Origin: DYMC01 sp035406705
Lineage (GTDB): Bacteria > Verrucomicrobiota > Lentisphaeria > Victivallales > GWF2-50-93
NCBI GenBank assembly: GCA_964426675.1
Contig: CAYRRM010000003.1
Span: 1-64,000, forward strand
Reading direction: 5' to 3'
DNA: 64,000 bases
Shown piece after piece: positions 17,781 through 27,296 of the stretch. Made by a program: the position numbers and the translations under genes. Numbering within the stretch: position 1 is the stretch's first letter; the number at the start of each line of letters is the position of its first letter. Below the pieces are notes generated by a model that saw nothing but the letters and a program-made list of their open reading frames with translations, did not search any database and had not been told where the DNA came from.

Positions 17781-18458
17781 TTATTCTCTTCCGTAAGATA
17801 TCCTACCAGTATACTGTGATATAGTGATAGATAACAATGAACTTGGGTTTGTATTCGTAATAACCAGTGAAGAACCCTCGTATTTACCTTCGCCAATTTC
17901 AATATAACGCGTTGAACCTACAATATCGCCAGTAGGTTTGAAAATTATGCCGCATACGTCATCAACGGAACTGGAACCTCCTGAAAGGTCACTAAAATTA
18001 ACTTTATCTATCAAGCCTGATGAGTCTATATCATCATTTCTTTCCGAATTGTTTGTTACGGGATCATCATCTTTATCTTTTCCCGCATCAAGGATAATCG
18101 TTCCTGTTGGTAAGAATTGCCAGGTTTCACCAGGGATCCAGCGTACAAATTCATAATTTGAACCATTAAGCTTGACCAAACATGCTCTATATGAGGAATT
18201 ATAATAATTCGATGGAATACCTGAAGAGGGATAATCGGTACTGCCTTTCATCGGAAATAAAACCGCCACGAACTGCCTATTTGTTATAGCGTAATTTCTA
18301 GAAAGAGAGAGATAGTTATAGATATTTCTTGCAGCCAATTCAGAGCCTCCCCCTTTAGCCATTTTTTCAAATGCTGGCGTTGCAATATAGAGTAACATTG
18401 CCATGATTGCCATAACCACCAGTAATTCTACAAGGGTAAATGAGCATAATCGTTTTTT
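17781..18458 (-). CDS. minor pseudopilin, GspH-like
   Basis: A 225-residue prepilin-type protein. The leader MKKRLCS is followed by FTLVELLVVMAIMAMLL, the type IV pilin N-terminal helix with Glu at position 5 of the mature protein; prepilin peptidase would cut before the Phe. 'ARNIYNYLSLSRNYAITNRQFVAVLF' is the GspH-type continuation. The ATG at 18458 puts the leader at a normal length; an in-frame ATG at 18491 would make it 18 residues long and overlap the gene before. Last gene of the pseudopilin operon. Confidence 0.8.
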   Translation of the reverse strand, partial: KKRLCSFTLVELLVVMAIMAMLLYIATPAFEKMAKGGGSELAARNIYNYLSLSRNYAITNRQFVAVLFPMKGSTDYPSSGIPSNYYNSSYRACLVKLNGSNYEFVRWIPGETWQFLPTGTIILDAGKDKDDDPVTNNSERNDDIDSSGLIDKVNFSDLSGGSSSVDDVCGIIFKPTGDIVGSTRYIEIGEGKYEGSSLVITNTNPSSLLSITISQYTGRISYGRE

Positions 18459-18492
18459 CATATTAGAAGATTCTCCTCCCATAATTTTCATC

Positions 18493-18930
18493 TTATTTTT
18501 TTACTTTTATTTCTGGCGGATCCTGAAAATATTTAGCAAACTCATTAAAGGTTGGTTTATAATATTTTTTTGCTGCAATATAACGAGGATCTTTTAAATC
18601 TTTAATTTCTTCTGCACGTTTAATTTCCTTTTTCATAGCATTCATTTTTCGTAGATATTCCGTTGTTTTTACAAAATATTCCTTCCGTATATTTGTTGCC
18701 TTCTCAATATATTCATTCTCTGAAAATGCTTTAAATATTATGTAATACTGGTCCAATTTTCCATCTTCAAAGTCGCCTTTTTTTATGGCCTCTTTAATTT
18801 CTTCAAATCTCTGAGAAAAAGACGACTCAATAACTCTCAAATCTACCTTTTTCTTTTCTAATGTGTTTTCAGCACTTAATGTAAAAACAAAGACAAATGC
18901 AACTGCAATTATAAATAGATTTTTTTTCAT
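18493..18930 (-). CDS. secreted charged helical protein, function unknown
   Basis: A 145-residue protein with a clear signal peptide (MKKNLFIIAVAFVFVFTLSA) and a lysine- and glutamate-rich, mostly helical mature part. No family is recognised. It lies between the GspK-like and GspH-like genes of the pseudopilin operon, with AGGTGA before the ATG. A periplasmic helper of pseudopilus assembly is possible but is based only on position. Confidence 0.6.
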   Translation of the reverse strand: MKKNLFIIAVAFVFVFTLSAENTLEKKKVDLRVIESSFSQRFEEIKEAIKKGDFEDGKLDQYYIIFKAFSENEYIEKATNIRKEYFVKTTEYLRKMNAMKKEIKRAEEIKDLKDPRYIAAKKYYKPTFNEFAKYFQDPPEIKVKK

Positions 18931-18945
18931 AAAATCACCTTTATT

Positions 18946-21669
18946 TTAATTTTCAATGGATTCAAAACGAGTTATATACCAGCGTTCACCTATTGGTTTT
19001 GATGAATCATATTTTACTCTTACCAGTATTTTTTGTTCTGCTAGTATTTCATCTGCTCCCAGGTCATATACGCCATATTGACAATTTGTAATGGTTTCGT
19101 TCAAAGTTGGGAGTCCTGATGGAGCAGTAGCAGCAGAACCATCCCAGAAATAACCGGGATCACCACTTGTTCCCTGTAAATTAGAATCAGAAGTATCTCC
19201 ATCATAATTCAAATCTTTGTAGATTGTTACACCACCACCAATATCCTTTATAGACTGAGCTAATACGAGTATCATGAACTCATCAGCAACATCTGCTTTC
19301 GTGAGGTTTATGAACTTACCGATAATTTCTTCTTTTGTTGCATCGGTAGTCTGAGATGTAACTATAGAAGCATCAGACAGGGCAGATACTTTTGTTACCA
19401 TCGCTCTTGTAAGAAAAGGCCTTTGATTGGATCCATATATTGCATTGGCAAGTTGAGGCACTTCTCCTGCCGTTGATGATGTATAAGTAAGGGCAGAACC
19501 TCCACCCCACGAGGAAGGGCTGCTTCCAATATAAATATCTGCCAATAGAGCTCTTAATACATCAACATTTTGAGGTGCTCTAATATTGAATTTCCCATAA
19601 ATAGAAGATTCTGAATGCATTTTAATCTGATCGAGGATATTTGCATCACCTTTTGAATATTCTGATCCTCCAAAGTTGGATTTTACGCCAAATTCACTTG
19701 CATCAATAGTACCATTATCATCATCATCGCTATTATACGTTTTTAGATTTATGGTTTCCCATTTCGCTGCTCGGTGGATAAATCCTAATTCCCATGGAGA
19801 TTGCATAGGAGCATTTCTGATAAACGCCGTTGATACTTCCCATGGTTCAGAAGCCCCAGGCTCAGAATCTTTATTTCCTCCTGGATTTGGATTACAATTT
19901 GTATTTTTTGCCTTTTCTGTCCATGTAGGTGTTGTCCCATTTTTAGGGGCATTCCAATCGGCATAATGAAGATTTTGCCTTGGATCATCTACATCGTAAC
20001 TAATATACCTTTCTGCATAAGCTCCATCCGTTGTCAAGTCATACGTTCCATTACTTCCGTTATCTATGTAACTAAAATCATAATATTTAGAGCCGGCTCC
20101 GTCGAGCATTTTTACTTTTAAGCTTGTAATTTTTAAATTTGTAATTGAACGTGGTTGAGCATTTGCCGCAGTGAATGTGCCTGTAATAGCGGAAGTTGCT
20201 ATTGCTGAATCTATAGCGTATCCGCCAGAAGGAGCAGGGCTTGAGCCATTAAGATTAACAGTAATAGAGAAATTTGCAGTATATGGGTCTGCAGGTCCAG
20301 GATCCCAGTCAAAACTAATTTCACAGCTAACAATTGCCTGAAGATTGCCATAATTTGTTGGACTCGTATTTCCTCCCCATGCAGCAAGGTTATCTGAATT
20401 CATATCGCAAACTTCAACATATGCGGTAGGTGTAATGCTATATGTGTAATCAGAAGTTCCATCGCCATTGTCACTCTCAGTAACTACACCTTCAAATTTT
20501 AACATTACTTCATTGATATAAGGGCATTTTTCTAGTCCTACAAATGTAGGAGCATCATCATTATCTCTTGTTGCATCTGTATCAGCATCACAATAGTCAA
20601 GCAGATTAGCGGCAATTTGTTTTGCTTTTGTAGCTGGATCAGGCCAATTCCCCGAATTTTCCTGCCAGTATTTAATCCATGGAATTCCATCCCCATCTGA
20701 ATTTGCTGCTGCCCAAACTGAAGGATCATGCAAGATATAGTTATTAATAAAATTTATATTGTCTGCATTTGTTGCCCCCGAACTATTATCAGGCCAATCA
20801 GTTCTTGCAATATTGAAACGGTGGTAAAATTCACCAGCTTCTTGCAATTTATTATTATTAGAATCTATCCAGAATTGTTCATTATCGACCATGTTATTTA
20901 CAGCAAACCACTCATTCCAATACATTTTTTTTGTTTCACTACCTATCCCAATAATATTTGATATAAAGGTATCTGTATCAGCCCAGGCAGAGCCGTCCGT
21001 CAGAAATCCTCCAGCTAATGTTGTACTCATATTTTTAACGTCTGTAGACGTTAGGTATGTTCCAGGCAATGAAGAATAAAGCTTTCCAATTCGTATTTCG
21101 TTTACATTTTTGCCCACTCGACTTTCTGCAGCACCTAAATTACTTTCATCCCTTGCTGTTCCGTCTTGATATGTATTTTGATGAGATACACAATAGCCAG
21201 GATTAAGCTTTCCTCTGCTTGGGATAACAACATATGCATATCTACCAATTATGCGCTCATCTGCCCCAGATGCCCCATTGTAAACATATTGCCAATGAAA
21301 TGCATCGGCATCATTTTTATTATAAGATGAAGAATTCCATTCAAAATAAGTAATATCATTTTGAATTGTAGATGCTCTATATAGGTAATCAAATGTTTTA
21401 TTATTTCCATTGGGATCGTTTTCTTCATGACTTAACATTACATCAAAAGCAGCAGTAGAAACATTATCCGTATAAAAAGCAAGCCCAGCTATGCATTTAT
21501 CAACCGCACTGGAAGCCAATATTCTGGCGAGCGCAGCACTTGCGTAATTTCCTGCGGCTTTCTTTTGTGTAATAGCGGAAGAAGCAAAGCCAAGAGCAAG
21601 AACGAGCAAAAATGCCAAAATGCCAAGGGTTAGTATAAGTGCAACTCCTTTTTCATTTTTTAAGTTCAT
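18946..21669 (-). CDS. very large GspK/PilX-like minor pseudopilin
   Basis: A 907-residue protein beginning NEKGVALILTLGILAFLLVLA, the GspK/PilX-type prepilin helix in which the Glu at position 5 is absent, followed by ITQKKAAGNYASAALARILA typical of GspK. The rest is extracytoplasmic, rich in Asn, Asp, Gly and Ser, with many DxDxDG-like loops (such as DADTDATRDNDDA and NSDDDDNGTIDASE) that may bind calcium. GspK proteins are usually 300-350 residues, so this one carries some 550 additional residues. As the putative tip of a pseudopilus, it could present a substrate- or surface-binding module. GGAG is 8 bases before the start. Confidence 0.7.
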   Translation of the reverse strand: MNLKNEKGVALILTLGILAFLLVLALGFASSAITQKKAAGNYASAALARILASSAVDKCIAGLAFYTDNVSTAAFDVMLSHEENDPNGNNKTFDYLYRASTIQNDITYFEWNSSSYNKNDADAFHWQYVYNGASGADERIIGRYAYVVIPSRGKLNPGYCVSHQNTYQDGTARDESNLGAAESRVGKNVNEIRIGKLYSSLPGTYLTSTDVKNMSTTLAGGFLTDGSAWADTDTFISNIIGIGSETKKMYWNEWFAVNNMVDNEQFWIDSNNNKLQEAGEFYHRFNIARTDWPDNSSGATNADNINFINNYILHDPSVWAAANSDGDGIPWIKYWQENSGNWPDPATKAKQIAANLLDYCDADTDATRDNDDAPTFVGLEKCPYINEVMLKFEGVVTESDNGDGTSDYTYSITPTAYVEVCDMNSDNLAAWGGNTSPTNYGNLQAIVSCEISFDWDPGPADPYTANFSITVNLNGSSPAPSGGYAIDSAIATSAITGTFTAANAQPRSITNLKITSLKVKMLDGAGSKYYDFSYIDNGSNGTYDLTTDGAYAERYISYDVDDPRQNLHYADWNAPKNGTTPTWTEKAKNTNCNPNPGGNKDSEPGASEPWEVSTAFIRNAPMQSPWELGFIHRAAKWETINLKTYNSDDDDNGTIDASEFGVKSNFGGSEYSKGDANILDQIKMHSESSIYGKFNIRAPQNVDVLRALLADIYIGSSPSSWGGGSALTYTSSTAGEVPQLANAIYGSNQRPFLTRAMVTKVSALSDASIVTSQTTDATKEEIIGKFINLTKADVADEFMILVLAQSIKDIGGGVTIYKDLNYDGDTSDSNLQGTSGDPGYFWDGSAATAPSGLPTLNETITNCQYGVYDLGADEILAEQKILVRVKYDSSKPIGERWYITRFESIEN

Positions 21670-21730
21670 AAGAAAGCTCCATTTTTAATTTTCTGTTTTT
21701 TCAGTTTTTTTCCTGCAAAACGCCTCCGAA

Positions 21731-22651
21731 TTAATACTTTTGTCCCCTATCACCTATGATCACAGTTTTTGTAAACGTTCGTTGATTATTTTTTCTGAAC
21801 TCCCAGGCGGCAGTATCTTCATCTGTTCCTTGAGCATCTGCAGTCAAAGGATCGGTTGAATGATAAGGATCACTATCTAACATGCACCATTTTTGCCATG
21901 AAATTTTATCTAAAAGCGTTAGAGAAACTTTAACTGCATATGGAAATGCTGTTGGTGAATTTCCGGAGTTATCTTTAGAAATAATTGTTCCATCCTTTTT
22001 ATAACACGTAAATGAGAGTTCTACAACATAGGGAATTACTTTTTGAAAATTCTCGCTTGAATCAGAATTAGCTGTGAATACTTTTGATCCATTCCCACTA
22101 TAACCAACGGTAAAATTATTGTAAAAACCCCACTTTCCTCCAGGATTAGTTGCAGAATCATAAACGTTGTCCCCCCCCCCACTTAACCTATCACCAGTAC
22201 AACTTCTCCTTAACCATCCATCGTTAGAATCGCTATGGTCAGTTGCATAATATTTTTGATACTTTATTTCACATAAATTGGAAGAGCAATCTTCATTTGG
22301 AGGTACAGGTGTTGCAGAAATAAAACACAACATATCATTTGAACGATATTCATTCCATGATACATTTTCTACAGCCACATGCCAGAAAGGAACTTTATCA
22401 GGAAGGTAATAAATCGCCTGTAAGTCCCTTGTAATCAAATCAAGAGCTATCCTGGCATTTTCATATGTTTCTGCCCTCGCATTAGACATAGTCCACGCTT
22501 TTTGAGCCGAGGAGAAAAAACTTATCAAAACAAACATTATAATTGTGAGTACACCCATTGCTGCAAGAAGTTCAATAAGAGTAAAACTTGCATTAATACT
22601 TTGTTTCTTAAGGCTTTTTGCTCCCTTACTTATTGAGAAAGAAATCTTCAT
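21731..22651 (-). CDS. minor pseudopilin, GspJ-like
   Basis: A 306-residue prepilin-type protein. The N-terminal helix is SFTLIELLAAMGVLTIIMFVL, followed by NARAETYENARIALDLITRDLQAIYY, which is the GspJ-type pattern. The leader before the cleavage site is about 22 residues with basic character. The mature part contains five cysteines and a DNYDSATNPGGKWGFYN-like loop region. It follows the GspI-like gene in a leftward operon (51-base gap) and would form part of the tip complex of a type II secretion pseudopilus. Confidence 0.75.
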   Translation of the reverse strand: MKISFSISKGAKSLKKQSINASFTLIELLAAMGVLTIIMFVLISFFSSAQKAWTMSNARAETYENARIALDLITRDLQAIYYLPDKVPFWHVAVENVSWNEYRSNDMLCFISATPVPPNEDCSSNLCEIKYQKYYATDHSDSNDGWLRRSCTGDRLSGGGDNVYDSATNPGGKWGFYNNFTVGYSGNGSKVFTANSDSSENFQKVIPYVVELSFTCYKKDGTIISKDNSGNSPTAFPYAVKVSLTLLDKISWQKWCMLDSDPYHSTDPLTADAQGTDEDTAAWEFRKNNQRTFTKTVIIGDRGQKY

Positions 22652-22702
22652 ATTAAGCCTTTTTGTTTTTTTTGAAAATTTTTTTGTAAAGATTTTATGA
22701 AT

Positions 22703-23374
22703 TTATAAAGGTCTTAAAACCTCTTTACAATATATTCGTTTTTCCCTTGTGGAGTATGGTTTTGAATAGGGCCAGCTTATTTCAGCATATAGCATCATTC
22801 CATAATAATAAGTACCACCAGCTGGACCAATCGTACTAAAATCAATGTCTTGCCCTGCTACATTTAAATTCTTAATAGGTTGCATCCAGACTCGCATTGC
22901 GGCCTCAAAATCTACAATATTTCCGGTTCTTCTAATGATTTTAAATACTTTAAAGTCATCCGGAACTCCACCATCATCAGCACTATCTTCGTCAAAGTAA
23001 ATGGTTCCATTTATAGCTTCATTATCATGGCACCAATCAATAGAAGGATTCCCCCCGGTATCATCTTTATCAATATCAGAATTTGCTCCACTATCGCTGG
23101 TATATGATTTGCTTGTAGGTATTTTGCCTGTATTAGATCCAGTGTCATAAGCTCCAGTCCAGACCCATGTATCCCAATCATTTTTGCATTCTCTTGAGAT
23201 TTGCGCCAAAAATTCCTCTGCAATATCTGCACTGTAATTTTCTGCCATAGCATCCCTTACTGAGTTAAACCCAACAGGGAAAAGAGCCATTACACCCGCA
23301 ATTCCTATTCCTATTACAGCCAGAGCCAACGCTATTTCCACCATATTAAATGGATGCTGAAGTGGTTTCCTCAT
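22703..23374 (-). CDS. minor pseudopilin, GspI-like
   Basis: A 223-residue prepilin-type protein, first in the operon. The leader MRKPLQHP precedes FNMVEIALALAVIGIGIAGVMA with the conserved Glu at position 5; 'LFPVGFNSVRDAMAENYSADIAEEFLAQI' resembles GspI/PilV-like minor pseudopilins. The cleavage residue before Phe is Pro rather than the usual Gly, which is atypical. A sigma-70-like promoter lies 35-60 bases upstream. Confidence 0.7.
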   Translation of the reverse strand: MRKPLQHPFNMVEIALALAVIGIGIAGVMALFPVGFNSVRDAMAENYSADIAEEFLAQISRECKNDWDTWVWTGAYDTGSNTGKIPTSKSYTSDSGANSDIDKDDTGGNPSIDWCHDNEAINGTIYFDEDSADDGGVPDDFKVFKIIRRTGNIVDFEAAMRVWMQPIKNLNVAGQDIDFSTIGPAGGTYYYGMMLYAEISWPYSKPYSTREKRIYCKEVLRPL

Positions 23375-23408
23375 AAAAACACCCTAATATTTAGTAAAGT
23401 ATCAGCAT

Positions 23409-23437
23409 ATTCTATACCAGATTTTAAGGAAAGTCAA
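23409..23437 (-). promoter_or_regulatory. sigma-70-like promoter of the pseudopilin operon
   Basis: Read on the minus strand, TTGACT (23437-23432), a 17-base spacer, then TAGAAT (23414-23409). It lies 35 bases before the first pseudopilin ATG and faces it, in the non-coding stretch 23375-23625, which otherwise shows nothing notable. Confidence 0.45.
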
Positions 23438-23625
23438 GGAAAAATTAATAAAAAACTCTTTTTCTGTTTTCTTTTATTTGAATCTTTGGGTCCCGAACCT
23501 GTCAAAATTTTAAGTAGTAATTTTTCATACCTATCATGTGAAAAAAGAAACAAATTTCACACTTTTTCAAGTTTACTTTGAAAAACAAAGCTTAACTATC
23601 AACAGGTTTTTAGAATTTTCTATGA

Positions 23626-25419
23626 TCAATTATCAGTAATTTTATATAGATTTCCTGTCAGATTAGGAAAAACTCCCCCTTCGATATATGAGAAGAAAGG
23701 ATATTGTTTAAAATAAATAAAATTTAATGACGTTTTATTTATGCATAAATAGTGGATATTTTTCTCTTTTAAACGTTTTAAACATTCTTTTGCTGTTAAT
23801 CTTTTGTTAAATAGGAACTCAAATTCTGGGCTCCATATTGAAGCCGTTTTCATGTTATACTCTGGATGCCTGGAAACTTGAGAGTGAAAAATCGCTTCAT
23901 CCGTAAGGATTACTGTATTTTTATCTATTAATTTGGCGTATTTTGCAAGTTCTTCTTCAGAATAAAAAATATGTTGCCCAAATGAAAAATCCCAGAAATA
24001 TTTTTTAGGAGCACGAAAGATATTAACTGGAATTGTAAAAGACTGTAAAAGAGACAGGAAATCCATAAAAAAAATAAAAAGTAATAATATATTTTTCTTT
24101 CTGATCTTATTAAAAATTTCACATGATGAGATAGAAAGAATAGGGATCAGTGGAGCCAACACTCTTAATGAATGTAAAATTCCTCCAGGAGTTAAAGCAA
24201 CCGAGTATATCCATAAACCGATAAAAGAAATAAGAAAAAGTAGGATTAACATATATCTACGGAAAGCAAGGAATATCCCAGCAATACCAAAGACAAGTGG
24301 AACAAATGATATTGCCAATAGAGTAAGCAATGCATCAACGATAGATTGCAAATTTTTAAATAGAGAGAGATGCTCTTTATATACATTAAATATCTCTATA
24401 TGAACTTTATTTACATTAAATAAAGCAAAAAAATCATTACTGTAAAATGGATTACCTGCTACATATAAATTCCTTACATACCAGGGCAAAGAAAAAATTA
24501 ATGCACTAAGGAGAAATATAATTATGTACCAGATATTTCTTCGCCCTACCAATAATAAGATAGATGTGATGAAAATGATATAACCATATTCTCTTGACAA
24601 GGCTCCAAGTGCAGCAAAAAAACCGGCGAGAATCGCATTTTCTGAAGAGTTTTTCTTCTCAGAATAGAATAAATAAAGTATTACTCCTGTCAAAGATATT
24701 CCAATGAAACAACTTTCCTGTCCTATGTGGATGGAATAAAATAATAAAGATGATGATGAAATAACTGCAAAAAGAAAAAAAGGTGAAAGGCTTCCATAAT
24801 TTCTTTTAAAAATAGCATAACAGAGGAGGGATAATGTGACAAATTGAGTTACAACTAATATGCCCGTAAGCGAGGTAATATAACTGCCAAATGATTCATA
24901 TAACCAAAAATACAAAAAAGAGACCATTGGAGGAAGCCCATCCGGATATAAATAATGATAAAAATCTTCCGCTTTAACAGGCGGGTAAAATGAAAAATTT
25001 TTTTCTTCAAATATTTTGTAAGCCAAAAAGTCCCACCTGAATAACTGATCACCAGGAGCGTAGCCATAAGGCTGTAAAAATGCTTTTAAAAGCAATAATA
25101 TAAATAAAGAAAAAAATGGTATGTAATAAATAAAATTACTTTTATCCCAAAAAATCTTGAAATTGATATTGAAAATATCTCTTCTAACGCGTTTCCACGC
25201 AAAGAAAAATAAAATCACATTAACAACGAACAACGTAATTATTATTGAAGTAAAGGTTAGCTGGCATCTAAGAATTCCAAGATAAAATATTATATTAAAC
25301 AATATTACGCAAGACACTATAAAAGAAGAAGCTATTTCCTCTTCTGCTCGCAGGAATTTTACTATAAAATATCCGGGAAGAAAAAAACCTGCAATCAAAG
25401 ACAAGGATAAAGAGAACAT
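23626..25419 (-). CDS. GT-C type polytopic membrane protein, probable glycosyltransferase
   Basis: A 597-residue membrane protein with at least eleven hydrophobic segments and a C-terminal soluble part of about 130 residues ending near FPNLTGNLYKITDN. Loops FRWDFLAYKIFEE, YLYPDGLPPMVSFLYFW, ALSREYGYI and LPWYVRNLYVAGNPF are characteristic of GT-C enzymes acting on polyprenyl-phosphate sugars. It is divergent from another GT-C gene at 25503 across 83 bases and lies downstream of the pseudopilin operon's upstream border. Protein or glycan target is unknown. Confidence 0.65.
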   Translation of the reverse strand: MFSLSLSLIAGFFLPGYFIVKFLRAEEEIASSFIVSCVILFNIIFYLGILRCQLTFTSIIITLFVVNVILFFFAWKRVRRDIFNINFKIFWDKSNFIYYIPFFSLFILLLLKAFLQPYGYAPGDQLFRWDFLAYKIFEEKNFSFYPPVKAEDFYHYLYPDGLPPMVSFLYFWLYESFGSYITSLTGILVVTQFVTLSLLCYAIFKRNYGSLSPFFLFAVISSSSLLFYSIHIGQESCFIGISLTGVILYLFYSEKKNSSENAILAGFFAALGALSREYGYIIFITSILLLVGRRNIWYIIIFLLSALIFSLPWYVRNLYVAGNPFYSNDFFALFNVNKVHIEIFNVYKEHLSLFKNLQSIVDALLTLLAISFVPLVFGIAGIFLAFRRYMLILLFLISFIGLWIYSVALTPGGILHSLRVLAPLIPILSISSCEIFNKIRKKNILLLFIFFMDFLSLLQSFTIPVNIFRAPKKYFWDFSFGQHIFYSEEELAKYAKLIDKNTVILTDEAIFHSQVSRHPEYNMKTASIWSPEFEFLFNKRLTAKECLKRLKEKNIHYLCINKTSLNFIYFKQYPFFSYIEGGVFPNLTGNLYKITDN

Positions 25420-25502
25420 TTTTTATTTCTTCTTTGTTAATTAATTTTGTAAAATTAAATTATACTTCGAAAATTCATAAAAAGAAATTCTGTTATTTTT
25501 AA

Positions 25503-27113
25503 ATGAAAAAAATATATAAAGATTATTATTTTGCAATCCTCACAATTATTTTACTTGCCATATCATTATTTTTACATTTATGGCAAATGGGAAAAGTTCC
25601 AAATGGCTTCTTCATAGATGAAAGTAGTATAGGGTATAATGCTTACTCCATTTTAAAAACTGGGCGGGATGAATATGGAATACTGTATCCCTTATTTTTT
25701 AGAGCATTTGATAACTATCAGGATCCTGTAATGGTGTATTGTCTTGTGCCATTTCTTAAGTTTTTCGGACTTAACAAGGCAATTGTAAGATTACCAAGTG
25801 CTATTTTTCATATATTTGCTTCACTGCTATTTGCTTTACTCGTATATGAATATTTACGGGATAAATTAATTAGTATCTTATCTGCTTTTTACTTCTCCGT
25901 TCTCCCATGGAGTTTTTGTCTGAGTCGTACCGTTTTCTCTGGATACACTCCAATGTTATTGGGATTAACCGGCGGAGTTTTATTTTTATTAAAGGCTTTC
26001 AGGAAGAGATCTATTCATTTGGCTATATTTTCTGCTATTTTCTTTGCTTTTGCAATGTATTCTCATAATTGCGGAAGACCAATTGCAGCAATCATGATTT
26101 TATCATTTTTAATTGTTTTTAATAAGAGTCTTATAAAACGTTGGAAAATTATATGCGCTATGTTTTTGACGCTTTCTCTCCTGTCGCTTCCAATAGCTAT
26201 TGCATTTTTTTATAATCCTGCGTGTTTAACAGCTCGCTTCAAGGAAATTTCTCTATATCACAATAGTTCCAATATCTTAGAATTCCTATCTGGTGTTTTT
26301 ATAAGATATTTAGAATACTTCTCGCCAATATTTCTTTTTTTTACTGGAGATAATAACTTAAGACATAACACAGGAGTTGGCCAATTATATATTTTTCTAT
26401 TACCTCTTTTTTTGCTCGGGATTTATTTTTTGTGGAAGAAGTTTAAAAATCCATATTACTCCCTCATTTTTCTATTCACTTTAACTTATCCTTTTGCTGC
26501 TGTGCTAACAAAAGACCATTTTCATGGAACAAGAACAGTCAATGGAACAATAACTTTTACTCTAATTTCTGCAATGGGTTTGAAATTTTTATATTTAAAA
26601 ATGAAGAAATATAAATGGTTCGAAATTATGTTGTTATCTGTTATTGTATTTTCTGGAATTGAAATTTTTTACTATCTTAAAGATTATTTTGGAGGATATG
26701 TTGAAAGATCCCGTGGGGCTTTTAACGCACCACTTGTAGAAATCATTGAATCAGCTTTTTATGAAAGAAAAGAAAATGAGACTATCTACATTTCGAGTTC
26801 CCTATTTCACCACCCTGTAGATAAGAACTTTAAACCAGTATGGTATTCTCATTTCCTCTTTTTGGGTAAAATTGAACCTGCAATTTACCAGCACTATGGT
26901 ATTCCTCCAGAAATAGTCTCACACTATAGCTCAAAACAAATTCCTCAATCAGGCCTTTTATTGAGAATGAATACGACAATCCTTTTTGATTCAGAATTTA
27001 AGACAAAAATTGTGGTATTTAATAATGAAAAAATGCCTGAATCAGTCTTGTTATTGAAAAAAATTCCATTAATAAAGGATTCAAATAGGTTTTTTGAACT
27101 TTACAGATTTTAA
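25503..27113 (+). CDS. GT39/ArnT-like membrane glycosyltransferase
   Basis: A 536-residue polytopic protein. The first periplasmic loop GFFIDESSIGYNAYSILKTG, with its acidic pair, followed by PLFFRAFDNYQDPVMVY and VRLPSAIFHI, is the recognisable opening of the dolichyl/undecaprenyl-phosphate-sugar glycosyltransferase family (PMT_2). Such enzymes add a sugar to lipid A, glycans or protein outside the inner membrane. It starts with ATG at 25503 with only weak ribosome-site similarity. Part of the group of GT-C genes that border the pseudopilin operon. Confidence 0.7.
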   Translation: MKKIYKDYYFAILTIILLAISLFLHLWQMGKVPNGFFIDESSIGYNAYSILKTGRDEYGILYPLFFRAFDNYQDPVMVYCLVPFLKFFGLNKAIVRLPSAIFHIFASLLFALLVYEYLRDKLISILSAFYFSVLPWSFCLSRTVFSGYTPMLLGLTGGVLFLLKAFRKRSIHLAIFSAIFFAFAMYSHNCGRPIAAIMILSFLIVFNKSLIKRWKIICAMFLTLSLLSLPIAIAFFYNPACLTARFKEISLYHNSSNILEFLSGVFIRYLEYFSPIFLFFTGDNNLRHNTGVGQLYIFLLPLFLLGIYFLWKKFKNPYYSLIFLFTLTYPFAAVLTKDHFHGTRTVNGTITFTLISAMGLKFLYLKMKKYKWFEIMLLSVIVFSGIEIFYYLKDYFGGYVERSRGAFNAPLVEIIESAFYERKENETIYISSSLFHHPVDKNFKPVWYSHFLFLGKIEPAIYQHYGIPPEIVSHYSSKQIPQSGLLLRMNTTILFDSEFKTKIVVFNNEKMPESVLLLKKIPLIKDSNRFFELYRF

Positions 27114-27159
27114 AAGCCAAAGTTTTTCACAATTTGACTTCTTATAGACGAGGGAGCCT

Positions 27160-27187
27160 TTGACTTTTTTCTATACTTAGCTATATT
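27160..27187 (+). promoter_or_regulatory. sigma-70-like promoter upstream of the MetF-like gene
   Basis: TTGACT at 27160-27165, 16-base spacer, TATATT at 27182-27187. It would give a leader of about 100 bases before the ATG at 27297. No riboswitch structure could be recognised in the leader. Confidence 0.35.
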
Positions 27188-27296
27188 TTAGTTTTTTACT
27201 TTCTGAAATAAAGATTTTATGTGAGAAAATAAATAGATTAAACTTGAATACGTCTGCTAAGAAATACCTGAAATTATATACACAAATATAAACACA

